The notes under the pieces: generated by a model
The model's database searches: none
What the model was told of the DNA's origin: nothing
What the model saw: only the letters and a program-made list of their open reading frames with translations
Translations under genes and position numbers: made by a program
Assembly: GCA_021849745.1 (NCBI GenBank)
Contig: JAJZSN010000021.1
Span: 1 to 34,130 of the forward strand
DNA length: 34,130 nucleotides
Reading direction: 5' to 3'
Origin: Bacillota bacterium
Lineage (GTDB): Bacteria; Bacillota; GCA-003054495; Carboxydocellales; JAJZSN01
Part shown: one piece after another, positions 16,137 to 25,536 of the stretch
Layout: the number at the start of each line of letters is the position of its first letter
Position numbering within the stretch: position 1 is the stretch's first letter

Positions 16137-17318
16137 ATGTTACGTTTTGCCAAAAGATTCGAGAATTTAAGTGGGTCTGTAGTAAGGGAAATCCTGAAAC
16201 TTACCCAGCAGAAAGACATTATCTCCTTCGGTGGGGGAATGCCTTCTGCCGACAGTTTTCCTGTAGAGGAACTGGCCCAACTGGCCGCTGATACTTTTGC
16301 CGATCATGGGGCCCAGATGCTTCAATACGGTACAACCGAAGGCTATCAGCCCTTACGGGAATGGATTGCCGGTTGGCTCCAGGCCAAGGGCTGGAAGGTC
16401 ACAGTGGACAACATTCTCATCATTTCCGGCTCCCAGCAGGGGTTGGATCTTACCAGCAAGGCTTTTTTAGATCCCGGCGACCAGGTGGTAATTGAAAGTC
16501 CTTCATACCTTGCTGCTTTCCAGATTTTCAGCAGCTACCAGGCCAGTTACCTAGCAGTACCCAGTGATGATGAGGGTATGAGGATGGATGAGTTGGAAAA
16601 AGTATTAGCCAATAACTCACCAAAGCTGATGTATACTATTCCTACCTTCCAGAACCCCACCGGGATTACCATGACCCTGGAAAGGCGGAAGAAGCTCATT
16701 GAGCTTGCTAACAAATACAATGTAATTGTTATCGAAGATGATCCCTATGGTTACTTACGGTATTCCGGTGAAGAATTGCCTTCGCTGAAGGCCCTGGATA
16801 CCGAAGATAAGGTTATATATATGGGCAGTTTCTCGAAAATTGTCGCCCCTGGTTTGAGGGTGGGCTTTGCCGTGGCTAATCAAGAGATTCTTGGCAAGCT
16901 GGTTATCGGCAAACAGGCTTCTGATGTACATACCAGCAACCTGTCTCAGCAGATAATCTATCGTTATTGCAGTCAGGGAATGTTAGAACCCCATGTTGAA
17001 AAGATATGCGCAACATATAAAGCCAAGCGGGACGCTATGTTGGCGGCCATGGATAAGCACTTCCCCAAGAGTGTTACCTGGACTAAACCGGAAGGGGGCC
17101 TGTTTATCTGGTGTACCCTACCCGAAGGCTTGGTAAGTACAGAACTTTTGAAAGAAGCGGTAGAAAAGCAGGTTGCCTTCATCCCGGGCGCCCCTTTCTA
17201 CTTAAACGGCCAAGGCCAAAACATGCTACGCCTCAACTTCTCCAATTCTGAGATGGCTTCGATTGAAGAGGGCATCAGACGCATTGGCGAAGTGTTTAGT
17301 AAGGCAGTGAGTAGGTAG
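16137..17318 (+). CDS. PLP-dependent aminotransferase, class I/II (LysN/MocR-like)
   Basis: A 393-aa fold-type I aminotransferase. Visible are ISFGGGMPSADSFP at the N terminus, SGSQQGLDLTSKAF (cofactor-phosphate region), PTFQNPTGITM, the PLP-contacting VIEDDPYGYLRY and the Schiff-base lysine in GSFSKIVAPGLRVGF. The pattern matches 2-aminoadipate/aromatic or branched-chain transaminases related to the MocR C-terminal domain. The substrate is not determined by these motifs. Its place between argF and argG suggests a glutamate- or amino-acid-linked role, but it may simply ride with the operon. ATG follows AGGAGG by 8 nt. Confidence 0.88.
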   Translation: MLRFAKRFENLSGSVVREILKLTQQKDIISFGGGMPSADSFPVEELAQLAADTFADHGAQMLQYGTTEGYQPLREWIAGWLQAKGWKVTVDNILIISGSQQGLDLTSKAFLDPGDQVVIESPSYLAAFQIFSSYQASYLAVPSDDEGMRMDELEKVLANNSPKLMYTIPTFQNPTGITMTLERRKKLIELANKYNVIVIEDDPYGYLRYSGEELPSLKALDTEDKVIYMGSFSKIVAPGLRVGFAVANQEILGKLVIGKQASDVHTSNLSQQIIYRYCSQGMLEPHVEKICATYKAKRDAMLAAMDKHFPKSVTWTKPEGGLFIWCTLPEGLVSTELLKEAVEKQVAFIPGAPFYLNGQGQNMLRLNFSNSEMASIEEGIRRIGEVFSKAVSR

Positions 17319-17332
17319 GCCTGAACTTTTTT

Positions 17333-17367
17333 GTCAGTCGTTAGTCCTTAGTCGTTAGCTGTTAGCT
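17333..17367. repeat. GTTAGTC/GTTAGCT heptamer array
   Basis: Exactly five 7-nt units (GTCAGTC to GTTAGCT) lie downstream of the aminotransferase gene and upstream of structured element B. Confidence 0.75.
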
Positions 17368-17390
17368 ACTTGTGATTAGACTTGAAATAA

Positions 17391-17597
17391 GGAATGCCTG
17401 ATTAGCCCGACGTGCATAGGAAAGGGGTTATTCTGGAATGGAGTCCGCATCCGGGTGCGTTACTTAGCCCGTGAAGGCCTACATTACTACCCCCAAAGGG
17501 CGTAAAGTAACTAGCGCCTCTCATTACTCTGCGTAACCAAAACTAAATCGTACAACCAAAGTCTAGTTGCGGCGCAATGGAAGAATAACCCCTTTCC
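17391..17597. repeat. Structured element B upstream of argG
   Basis: A perfect 16-bp terminal inverted repeat, GGAAAGGGGTTATTCT (17419-17434) with its complement at 17582-17597, bounds 179 bp. The leader GGAATGCCT...GACGTGCATAGG (17391-17420) matches the other copies; the right flank does not clearly carry the usual CCACCACAACTGACC. Internal motifs AGCCCGT (17466), ACATTAC (17481), AAAGGGCGTAAAG (17495) and CCTCTCATT (17517) match element A in order, while the stems differ and stay paired. No terminator or protein is seen here. Confidence 0.75.
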
Positions 17598-17648
17598 GCA
17601 GTATACCTAACGCTTAGGTGATTATGACAAGAAAGGAGTCCCCAATTA

Positions 17649-18863
17649 ATGACCAAGAAAATAGTCCTGGCATACTCCGGAGGCCTCGACACCTCCATCA
17701 TCATACCCTGGCTCAAAGAAAACTACGGCTATGAAGTAATCGCCATGGCCGCTGACGTAGGCCAGGGGGAAGAACTTGACCCCCTCAATGAAAAAGCCAT
17801 TAAAACAGGGGCCAGCAAAATCTACATCGAAAACGTTGTAGAAGAATTCGTTACTGACTTCATCTGGCCTACCTTAAAGGCCGGTGCGGTTTACGAAGGT
17901 AAATACCTGTTGGGCACCTCTTTTGCCCGTCCCCTCATTGCTAAGAGGATGGTGGAAATCGCTCGGGCCGAGGGTGCTGAGGCTGTGGCCCACGGTGCAA
18001 CCGGTAAGGGCAATGACCAGGTACGGTTTGAACTGGCGGTGAAGGCCCTGGCTCCCGATCTGAAAATCATCGCTCCCTGGCGGGAGTGGGACATTCGCTC
18101 CCGTGAAGACGCCATTGACTATGCCCAGGAGAGGGGTATCCCTATACCGGTAACCAAGGCCCGTCCCTACAGCATGGACCGCAACCTGTGGCACTTAAGC
18201 CATGAAGGGGCAGACCTGGAAGACCCTTGGAACGAGCCCCAGAACGACTTGTATATGTTACTAACCCCGCCTGAACAGGCTCCGGACAAGCCTACTTATG
18301 TGGAGTTGGAGTTTGAAAAAGGTATTCCTGTTAAATTGAACGGTAAAGCCCTCGGTCCGGTGGAATTAATCACTGAGCTGAATAAAATCGCCGGGGAAAA
18401 TGGTGTGGGTATCGTTGACCTAGTGGAAAACCGTCTGGTGGGTATGAAATCCCGGGGTGTATACGAGACTCCTGCCGGAACTGTGCTCTATGCCGCTCAC
18501 CGGGAGTTGGAGTTGCTGTGCTTAGACAGAGCGACCCTTCATTATAAAGATCAAGTGGCTCTGCGTTACTCCGAATTGGTATATGACGGTGTTTGGTACC
18601 ATCCCCTGCGGGCGGCCCTGGATGCCTTTGTGGACAGCACCCAGCAGACCGTCACCGGAATTGTGCGGATGAAGCTATATAAGGGAAGTTGTAGCCCTGC
18701 GGGTTCAAAGTCCCCTTACTCTCTGTATAATGAAGAGTTCTCCACCTTTGGCCGGGATGAGGTCTATAACCAGAAGGATGCCGAAGGATTTATCAACCTT
18801 TTTGGTCTTCCCTTAAAGGTTCGGGCCATCATGGAGGAAAAGGCAGGACTGCGGAAAAAATAG
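17649..18863 (+). CDS. argG: Argininosuccinate synthase
   Basis: A 404-aa ATP-dependent ligase that condenses citrulline and aspartate. The N-type ATP pyrophosphatase loop [15 protein letters not shown] is at residues 8-22. [14 protein letters not shown] (about 116-129), APWREWD, and the citrulline/aspartate region [20 protein letters not shown] are complete. Start ATG follows GAAAGGAGTCC. The gene lies behind structured element B rather than directly coupled to an upstream gene. Confidence 0.97.
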   Translation: MTKKIVLAYSGGLDTSIIIPWLKENYGYEVIAMAADVGQGEELDPLNEKAIKTGASKIYIENVVEEFVTDFIWPTLKAGAVYEGKYLLGTSFARPLIAKRMVEIARAEGAEAVAHGATGKGNDQVRFELAVKALAPDLKIIAPWREWDIRSREDAIDYAQERGIPIPVTKARPYSMDRNLWHLSHEGADLEDPWNEPQNDLYMLLTPPEQAPDKPTYVELEFEKGIPVKLNGKALGPVELITELNKIAGENGVGIVDLVENRLVGMKSRGVYETPAGTVLYAAHRELELLCLDRATLHYKDQVALRYSELVYDGVWYHPLRAALDAFVDSTQQTVTGIVRMKLYKGSCSPAGSKSPYSLYNEEFSTFGRDEVYNQKDAEGFINLFGLPLKVRAIMEEKAGLRKK

Positions 18864-18901
18864 ATAAATAGGATAATGTTTCATCCCCTTAGTAAGGTAT
18901 A

Positions 18902-18930
18902 TTGCGGCAAAATAGCGGCAATGGTATAAT
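18902..18930 (+). promoter_or_regulatory. Promoter of Fic gene
   Basis: TTGCGG at 18902-18907 and TATAAT at 18925-18930 (17-bp spacer) lie just upstream of the Fic start, with GGGGGTT as the likely ribosome site. This suggests the inserted gene has its own transcription start. Confidence 0.55.
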
Positions 18931-18948
18931 ATACTAGGGGGTTATTTT

Positions 18949-20076
18949 ATGACTTTTCAACCGAAGTTTACCATTACCACAACCATAGCCACGAACTTGA
19001 TGGATATTCAGGCTGCCAACATATTGGTGGAACAGCTACCTTTGCCTGCCTATATCTTGCAGGATTTAAAACGTGAGTCCCTATTAGAAACAGTTATCCT
19101 TTCCACAAAAATAGAGGGTAATTTGCTGGACGAAAAGCGAAAAAGGGTTGCTATAACCAGAGCAAGAACATCAGAAGAACAGGAAGTCCATAATCTATGG
19201 AAAGCCTTTGAATTTCTTGAGAAGTGTGAAAGCAGAAAGCTTCCCGTAACTGAGGAACTAATTAAAAAGTTACACGCCACCATCCAGGTCATTCTGTCAG
19301 GTCGGCGGCCTAAACTAAGCGAATATAGGATTATTCAAAATAAGGTGGGCGAAAAAGGTTCCGGAAAAATAGTCTATTTACCTCCTGAGCCTCAAGATGT
19401 TGTTGGTCTAATGGAGGATTTAGTAGCTTGGGTCAATGACCTTGATAATGCCAATATGCCTTCCCCTCTCAAGGCCGGAATTTTCCTTTATCAATTTTTG
19501 ACTATTCACCCCTATCTGGATGGTAATGGCAGGACAGGAAGAGCTTTGGCCACCTATATCTTGCGAATGGCGGGATTGGGACTAAAAGGGCTTTTTGTGT
19601 TGGAAAGGTATTATGACCGGAACTTGAAAGGTTATTACGACAACTTGCAAATGGGATTACATCACAATTATTATTTCGGCAGAAATGAAGCCGATTTGAC
19701 TCCGTGGTTAGAGTTTTTTATCGTCGGGCTGGCAGAAGTTTATCAAGAAGCAGCCGAGATTGTGAAAATAAAAAGCGCTGAATTCACCGCTATTGAACCT
19801 AAAGCTTTGCGAGAACTTGATGTCTACCAAAAGCCCGTATTTGCTCAATTAGTCTTCAAATATGAGCAGCTTACAACCACGGACTTGAGAAGACTTACCG
19901 GATTAGCTGACCGTACTGTAAGGGAAAAGGTGAAGAAGTGGATTGAAAATGGTTTTTTGATTCCGGCAGACCCAAAAGCACAACGCATCAGGGCTGTTAA
20001 ACTGGCGCCGAAATACCAAAAACTTGCTGATGAAATCAGCATAGAACCTGATAGGTACCGGTATCTTCTGAAATAA
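18949..20076 (+). CDS. Fic domain protein with N-terminal inhibitory motif
   Basis: A 375-aa Fic protein, a family that usually transfers AMP from ATP to target proteins. The catalytic motif HPYLDGNGRTGR (187-198) is complete. S52-xxx-E56-G57 in the N-terminal region fits the class II inhibitory helix [S/T]xxxE[G/N], whose Glu blocks ATP binding, so the enzyme is probably self-restrained. A C-terminal winged-helix-like region (about 285-375) has the LTTTDLRRLTGLADRTVREKV pattern and may bind DNA. Targets are unknown. It interrupts the order argG-argH, is AT-richer than its neighbours and has its own promoter, so acquisition by transfer is plausible. Confidence 0.9.
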   Translation: MTFQPKFTITTTIATNLMDIQAANILVEQLPLPAYILQDLKRESLLETVILSTKIEGNLLDEKRKRVAITRARTSEEQEVHNLWKAFEFLEKCESRKLPVTEELIKKLHATIQVILSGRRPKLSEYRIIQNKVGEKGSGKIVYLPPEPQDVVGLMEDLVAWVNDLDNANMPSPLKAGIFLYQFLTIHPYLDGNGRTGRALATYILRMAGLGLKGLFVLERYYDRNLKGYYDNLQMGLHHNYYFGRNEADLTPWLEFFIVGLAEVYQEAAEIVKIKSAEFTAIEPKALRELDVYQKPVFAQLVFKYEQLTTTDLRRLTGLADRTVREKVKKWIENGFLIPADPKAQRIRAVKLAPKYQKLADEISIEPDRYRYLLK

Positions 20077-20117
20077 ATATGTTTTAAGGAATTAGAATGA
20101 CTATTGAGGTGACAGTG

Positions 20118-21494
20118 ATGAAACTTTGGGGTGGGCGTTTTGCCAAAACCACCGACAAATTGGTGGAGGATTTTCATTCCTCCATTTCCTTTGACCAGCG
20201 GCTTTATCAACAGGATATCCGGGGCAGCATAGCCCATGCCTCTATGCTGGCCAAGGTAGGGGTAATCTCCCAGGATGAGGCCGGGCAGATTATCAAGGCC
20301 CTGGAGGAAATCCTGGCCGATATCGAAGCCGGGAAGGTGGAATTCGAGGTGGGAGCCGAGGATATCCACATGAATATCGAGAAGCTCCTCACTGAGCGTA
20401 TCGGGGACGTGGGTAAGAAGCTCCATACAGCCCGGAGCCGTAACGATCAGGTGGCCCTGGATGTGAGGATGTACCTGAAAGAAGAGATTAAAGAAATCAT
20501 CGGGCTGTTGGTGAAACTCCAGGAGACCCTCCTGGATGTAGCCGATGACAATAAAGAAACCATCATGCCCGGTTACACCCACCTGCAGCGGGCCCAGCCC
20601 ATTACCTTGGCCCACCACCTGCTGGCCTATTTCCAGATGTTCCAGCGGGATGTGGACAGGCTGCGGGATTGCTATAAGCGCACTAATGTAATGCCCCTTG
20701 GTTCAGGGGCTCTGGCCGGGACCACTTTCCCTCTGGACAGGCATATGGTGGCCGATTCTTTAGGGTTTGCTGCCATTACAGATAACAGCCTGGACGGGGT
20801 CAGCGATCGAGACTTTGCCATCGAATTCTGTGCCGCCGGTTCCTTGATTATGATGCACTTGAGCCGGTTCTGTGAGGAGTTAATTCTCTGGTCCTCGGGG
20901 GAATTCGAGTTTATCGAGATGGATGATGCCTACAGCACCGGAAGCAGCATCATGCCCCAGAAGAAAAACCCCGATGTGGCCGAACTTATCAGGGGTAAGA
21001 CGGGCCGGGTTTATGGGGACCTGATGGCTCTCCTGACGGTGATGAAATCCCTGCCCCTGGCTTATAACAAGGACATGCAGGAGGATAAGGAAGCCCTTTT
21101 TGACGCCATTGATACGGTGAAGAAAAGCCTGCTGGTCTTTGCCCCCATGGTGGCCACCATGAAGGTGAAGAAAGAGGCCATGCACCGGGCGGCCCGGGGC
21201 GGGTTTACCAATGCCACCGATGTTGCCGATTACTTGGCCAAGAAGGGTGTGCCCTTCCGCCAGGCCCATGAGATAGTGGGCAAATTGGTGCTTTCCTGTA
21301 TCCGGGAGGGCCGGAATCTGGATGATCTCTCTTTGGAGGAGTACCGGGAGATTTCGGAGGTTTTCGGGGAGGATATTTTCAAGGCCATTAGTGTGGAGGA
21401 ATGTGTCCGGGCCAGGAACATCCCCGGCGGCCCGGCCCCGGAGCAAGTGGCGGAGGCCATTGCCAGGGGCAGGAAGTTGATAAGGGAAAATTAG
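20118..21494 (+). CDS. argH: Argininosuccinate lyase
   Basis: A 458-aa lyase of the fumarase/aspartase superfamily that splits argininosuccinate into arginine and fumarate, the last step of the pathway. The conserved signature [12 protein letters not shown] holds the catalytic Ser region, [13 protein letters not shown] and [18 protein letters not shown] are also present. I prefer ATG 20118, giving the usual MKLWGGRF start 6 nt after GAGGTG. The ATG at 20097 adds seven residues and has a weaker AAGGA site. It ends the set of arginine genes. Confidence 0.95.
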   Translation: MKLWGGRFAKTTDKLVEDFHSSISFDQRLYQQDIRGSIAHASMLAKVGVISQDEAGQIIKALEEILADIEAGKVEFEVGAEDIHMNIEKLLTERIGDVGKKLHTARSRNDQVALDVRMYLKEEIKEIIGLLVKLQETLLDVADDNKETIMPGYTHLQRAQPITLAHHLLAYFQMFQRDVDRLRDCYKRTNVMPLGSGALAGTTFPLDRHMVADSLGFAAITDNSLDGVSDRDFAIEFCAAGSLIMMHLSRFCEELILWSSGEFEFIEMDDAYSTGSSIMPQKKNPDVAELIRGKTGRVYGDLMALLTVMKSLPLAYNKDMQEDKEALFDAIDTVKKSLLVFAPMVATMKVKKEAMHRAARGGFTNATDVADYLAKKGVPFRQAHEIVGKLVLSCIREGRNLDDLSLEEYREISEVFGEDIFKAISVEECVRARNIPGGPAPEQVAEAIARGRKLIREN

Positions 21495-21608
21495 TGAAAA
21501 AGAAGGTGCAAGGGCATCTGCTTTAATATTTACCTTATCTGGCAGGAAAATCAAATAATGAGTCGAATACTTATCTCTGATTTCTTATATTATTTGGAGG
21601 TGCCGATC

Positions 21609-23225
21609 GTGATAAGGTTTTTCCCTTCTTTTTTGACTTTGGTAATATTACTGACATTGATCCCAGCAGCTTGGGGTGCTCAGCTTCAAACTCCCCTAAA
21701 GAAAGAGAAGGCTATGGAATTAGCTAAAAAAGAAATAAAAGTTCCGGCCGATTTTAAATTGTACCGCACAACTTTTAGTATGAATGAGAAGGGCGTTCAG
21801 AGCTGGACCTTCCAGTGGATGACCCCAAAACCAAACCAGATAGGAAACATTATTATTTCAATTGATGCATCCGATGGAAAGGTACTCAGTTTTACCTGGA
21901 GAACGCCGGAGCATACCGGGCTGAAAAAGTATTCCCTAAAGGAAGCACAAAATATAGCCAAGAATTTTCTCATGGCTAAGGACCCGTCAATGGTAAAAGA
22001 AACCAAAGTAGACCCGCTGCCCAAAATCTATACAGATAATAATAAAGACGGAATGGAAGTGCCTTTTCGCTTTACCCGTATAGTCAATGGTTATCCATAT
22101 TGGGATAATTGGGTGGATGTAAATGTCAGCACCGCCAGTGGGAAAGTGGTTAGTTATAGCTTCATGTGGGATCATGAACCGATACCTGCTTCGGGGCCGG
22201 TTATCAATGCTGATAAGGCCAGTGCAATAATTAATGCACAGGTTGGCTTAGAATTAGGCTACTTGCGAATTTTTCCGGAATCGCCTTCCAAAGGAGAAGG
22301 AAAATCTAAGGAATCTCTGAACCAACAGCCTCAATACCAGTTACTGCCGGCCTATTATCCTAAGTCTATGTTTCCTACTGTAATCGATGCTATTTATGGT
22401 GATGTTATGAGTACAGATGGGAAGCCCGTTAGTCTGATTGGTTCAGTATATAAAATGGATTTAGGCGATGTGGTTATACCTAAACCACCGGATAGACCCC
22501 TTCATATGGAAGAGGCATTGGCGAGGGCCGCTTACATGGCCGATATACCCTCTGATATTAAGCCTCATTGGGTAAGTTACAACGAGGAAAATGCGGCAGG
22601 CTTTCAACCCATCTGGTATTTCACCTGGGATCTTCCCAATGAAGGGAACAAAAGACGCTTTTCTATAGGTATCAATGCCCTCACCGGAGAGGTAAACAAT
22701 CTGGAATCCTATGATGCAATACCATATATTGTTCCGGTTCCGGATTTATCGGAAGAACAAGCCCGGGAAGCGGCCATAAAATATTTCAAAAGATTATTCC
22801 CCAGTAAGGTGAAAGAGGTACAGTTGGAAAAAAACGGAAGTGTTATTGCCCAAGACTATACTTCCGGTGCAGAAGGGAAACGGCCTTTCTATCAATTTCA
22901 GTTTACACGGTTAATCAACGGTCATCCTTTCAGGGAAAACGGAATCTGGTTGACCATTGACGCTAAGGGAAGGATTATGAATTTCTACTCAACTTGGGAA
23001 AATATCCAAGTCCCCCGGTTCGAAGCAGGAATTTCCTTAGAACAGGCTACTCAGAAATATTACAAGAAAAATCCCTTAGAAATAGGATACCTTCGCCTGT
23101 ATAAACCCGACGGTAATTATGAAATCCGTTTGGTGTACCGTATGGTTCCCCCATCGGAGATGGTAATCAATGCCCGGACCGGCCAATTTGTTATCCCGCA
23201 TAATGGTATACCGGTAAAACAATAA
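21609..23225 (+). CDS. Exported YcdB/YcdC-type repeat protein
   Basis: A 538-aa secreted protein. From the GTG at 21609 (8 nt after TTGGAGG) it begins with a signal peptide, IRFFPSFLTLVILLTLIPAAWGA, with a likely cut after AWG/A. The rest consists of PepSY/YcdB-like units: helices rich in Ala/Lys of the form LKKEKAMELAKKEI, SLKEAQNIAKNFL, SEEQAREAAIKYF and LEQATQKYYKK, each followed by strands with FRFTRIVNGYPYWDN or FQFTRLINGHPFREN and SGKVVSYSF. Family members are often in spore-forming Firmicutes; the function is unknown. The longer ATG at 21558 would place 17 residues before the signal peptide and is rejected. Confidence 0.82.
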   Translation: MIRFFPSFLTLVILLTLIPAAWGAQLQTPLKKEKAMELAKKEIKVPADFKLYRTTFSMNEKGVQSWTFQWMTPKPNQIGNIIISIDASDGKVLSFTWRTPEHTGLKKYSLKEAQNIAKNFLMAKDPSMVKETKVDPLPKIYTDNNKDGMEVPFRFTRIVNGYPYWDNWVDVNVSTASGKVVSYSFMWDHEPIPASGPVINADKASAIINAQVGLELGYLRIFPESPSKGEGKSKESLNQQPQYQLLPAYYPKSMFPTVIDAIYGDVMSTDGKPVSLIGSVYKMDLGDVVIPKPPDRPLHMEEALARAAYMADIPSDIKPHWVSYNEENAAGFQPIWYFTWDLPNEGNKRRFSIGINALTGEVNNLESYDAIPYIVPVPDLSEEQAREAAIKYFKRLFPSKVKEVQLEKNGSVIAQDYTSGAEGKRPFYQFQFTRLINGHPFRENGIWLTIDAKGRIMNFYSTWENIQVPRFEAGISLEQATQKYYKKNPLEIGYLRLYKPDGNYEIRLVYRMVPPSEMVINARTGQFVIPHNGIPVKQ

Positions 23226-23234
23226 GGTAGATAT

Positions 23235-23268
23235 AGAGACTACTTGGGGTAGACTCTTTGCTTTTTTC
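23235..23268 (+). terminator. Terminator after YcdB-like gene
   Basis: AGAGACTAC (23235-23243) pairs with GTAGACTCT (23249-23257) apart from one A-A mismatch, loop TTGGG, followed by TTGCTTTTTT. It closes the plus-strand block that began with the arginine genes. Confidence 0.7.
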
Positions 23269-23310
23269 TATAAAACTATACTTATTATCCTAGGTAAAAA
23301 GATCCCTTAT

Positions 23311-24762
23311 TTACTCACAACCCCGATAGCCTTCCCTTTCGGCATGGCCTAACAGGAACAAAAAAACGAAAGCGGGTATCTTTACAAGGGGATTGGCAGC
23401 AGGGATGGTCATTGTACCATAATCAGTGGGTTTTTTGGTGATGATTAGAGCCCATGTATTTCTATCTTTGGCTTGGCCAACAATGCCATCTTCTAAGGAG
23501 ATATCAATTGTTTCCCGGTATTTTATTTCTGCCAGGATTTTGGTACCGTTGGGCAGGGCCACCACAACATCAATTTCCTTGTCTTTTTTTCCGCCTCGCC
23601 AATAGCCCACTTTAGGCTGTTGATTATAATAAAAAGCGGCGATATGCTTATAAACAGCGGTTTCTACCACCATGCCCATTTCATCGGAATCAGCCAGAAT
23701 GCTTTCGTCCTTTAAAAGCACGGCATTGCGGATAGCAGCATCGGCCAGGTAGATTTTGGGCTTGCTCTTTAGGGCTTTTTTCCCGGAGTTATCGATTAGG
23801 TCGGAGATATATATGATATTAGCCATGGATAAGAGTTTAATGTAGTTCTCCACAGTCGGCCGGGAGGTACCCAGTTGTTGGCTCAAACTCTGAATGGTGA
23901 TGATATTGCCCGATTGCAGACACAAAAAAATGAACAACTTTTCCAATTCATTGATATTTCTGATGCTGTAGATGGCGGTCATATCCCTTTTCAAAACCTT
24001 ATCTACTATGTCTTCGCGGAGTAGTTTCTGACTTAGGGTCAAATCATCCAGCAAAGCAAGTTCCGGAAAGCCACCGATTAATAGATAACGATGAAAAGGG
24101 GGCAATAGGCCGGAACATGCATGCATAACGCTGGTCAGTTCAGAGGGCTTCAGGGCATGGAGTTGGGTCGGTTTGATAGTGGCCGGCAAAGAAGGCAAGG
24201 GTATTTTTTTTAGTTGGCAGTATTCATAAAACGAGAGAGTAGGTATCTTGATATCTACCCAGCGGCCTACCCCTGTTTCGGCTCCCTTAACCGCCAGCAA
24301 AGGACTGGCAGAACCGGTAGCCGCTATCTTGTAATAGGGATAATGATCCACCAGGGTCTTAAGCCAGAAATTCCATTCTTCAGCATAATGGAGTTCATCA
24401 AAAAATAGATAGAGTTCTTCACCTTGGGCTACGTTGTTTTTGAACACGTCAAGAATCCGGTTAATGCTGCAAATTTTGATCATGGGGTGATCGAAAGATA
24501 CATACAGGATGTTCTTGGCCGGAACACCTTTGGTGAGGAGTTCTTCGATTAATTGATAAAGGATAGTGGTTTTTCCAACTCGTCTTAGGCCGGTGAATAA
24601 AACGGCTCGTTTCAATTTTGGATTAAATAAATATTTTTTGGCCTCGTAAAAGGCAAAACGCCGGGTTTCTTTTTTCTCTGCTTCGGGAAATTTCCCTGTT
24701 GTCCACCATTTATTGGTGTTGAATAATAATTGTAGGAGTTGCTCGTCTGAAACAAAAGACAT
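23311..24762 (-). CDS. AAA family ATPase with DUF4143 domain
   Basis: A 483-aa protein on the minus strand. An AAA_14-type ATPase domain has Walker A G58LRRVGKT65 and a Walker B-like LYLFFDELHYAEEW with D122/E123. A middle winged-helix-like part (SQQLGTSRPTVENYIKLL, about 287-304) and a C-terminal DUF4143/nuclease-like part (LAEIKYRETIDISLEDGIVG) follow. Proteins of this type are widespread in bacteria and archaea with poorly defined roles; the C-terminal E-x-K form resembles restriction-endonuclease-like folds. It is a lone gene opposite to its neighbours, probably accessory. Start ATG is preceded on the minus strand by AGGTGG. Confidence 0.85.
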   Translation of the reverse strand: MSFVSDEQLLQLLFNTNKWWTTGKFPEAEKKETRRFAFYEAKKYLFNPKLKRAVLFTGLRRVGKTTILYQLIEELLTKGVPAKNILYVSFDHPMIKICSINRILDVFKNNVAQGEELYLFFDELHYAEEWNFWLKTLVDHYPYYKIAATGSASPLLAVKGAETGVGRWVDIKIPTLSFYEYCQLKKIPLPSLPATIKPTQLHALKPSELTSVMHACSGLLPPFHRYLLIGGFPELALLDDLTLSQKLLREDIVDKVLKRDMTAIYSIRNINELEKLFIFLCLQSGNIITIQSLSQQLGTSRPTVENYIKLLSMANIIYISDLIDNSGKKALKSKPKIYLADAAIRNAVLLKDESILADSDEMGMVVETAVYKHIAAFYYNQQPKVGYWRGGKKDKEIDVVVALPNGTKILAEIKYRETIDISLEDGIVGQAKDRNTWALIITKKPTDYGTMTIPAANPLVKIPAFVFLFLLGHAEREGYRGCE

Positions 24763-24808
24763 AAAAACACCACCTAATTAGATTTTTGTGCATAATAATT
24801 ATAAGTAT

Positions 24809-24839
24809 ACTTTACATTATTGTTTATAAAATGTAAAGT
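24809..24839. promoter_or_regulatory. Perfect 9-bp inverted repeat, possible operator
   Basis: ACTTTACAT (24809-24817) and ATGTAAAGT (24831-24839) are perfectly complementary across 13 bp. They lie in the divergent gap between the ATPase and the sigma factor gene, where promoters of both should be. Operator function is inferred from position. Confidence 0.5.
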
Positions 24840-24922
24840 GGAGCACCAAAGTAATTAATAAATAAAGCGGGTGTATACATTTGCCTTGCCAGTTCGTCTA
24901 TTAAACAGAAGGGAGGATGGAG

Positions 24923-25369
24923 ATGGACAACAGGCTGACTCATGAACTGATTAAAACGAAAATGACTGCCATTTACCGCAGCCTGTTAAAGCTGGGGGCC
25001 GCCCCGGCAGATGCGGAAGACATCGTTCAGGACACCTTTTATAAAGCCTTGTTGTACATAGACTCCGTTGCTCCTGAGAAGTTTTCGGCTTGGTTGATTA
25101 GGGTGGCCTTAAACCGGTACTATGATTTATGCCGAAAACGCCAGAGACATGTGGAGGTACCCCTTGATGAGGTGATTGTGGAAGAAAAGGGCGGCCCGGA
25201 AGAAAGGGCGCTGGATCAAGAGCGAAGGGAAGAGGTGGAAGGGGTTCTGGCAGAGTTGCCGGATATGTACAAACAATTACTTATCCTGAAATACCAACTG
25301 GACTTGTCCTATAAAGAAATTGCGGCTTTGATACCTATGGGATTCTGCAGGCTGTTGACTCCAGCATGA
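24923..25369 (+). pseudogene. ECF-type sigma factor, truncated in region 4
   Basis: A 148-aa sigma-70 family ECF factor. Region 2 is intact (AEDIVQDTFYKALLYI, FSAWLIRVALNRYYDLCRKR). Region 4 begins normally (LPDMYKQLLILKYQLDLSYKEIAAL) but stops after IPMGFCRLLTPA, losing the second helix of the DNA-binding helix-turn-helix, where LGISEGTVK-like sequence is expected. I place the start at ATG 24923, 6 nt after GGGAGG. No anti-sigma gene follows. After the break another frame reads LQAVDSSMTQGNYQAMRTFN, possibly the tail of a second deleted gene. Promoter recognition is probably lost, but a reduced product could exist. Confidence 0.7.
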
Positions 25370-25470
25370 CCCAAGGAAACTACCAAGCTATGAGGACCTT
25401 TAATTATCAGACCGGTCACCGGCAAATCTTTTTTAAAAAAATGGTAATTTTAGTTGCTTCCTATAAACCC

Positions 25471-25499
25471 TTGAAATACCGGGCTGAAAGATATATATT
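25471..25499 (+). promoter_or_regulatory. lysC promoter
   Basis: TTGAAA at 25471-25476 and TATATT at 25494-25499 (17-bp spacer) lie about 38 bp before the GTG start. The leader is short, leaving no room for a lysine riboswitch. Confidence 0.6.
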
Positions 25500-25536
25500 A
25501 TATAATGGAGTATTTTTAGGGAGAGGTGTACATAGA

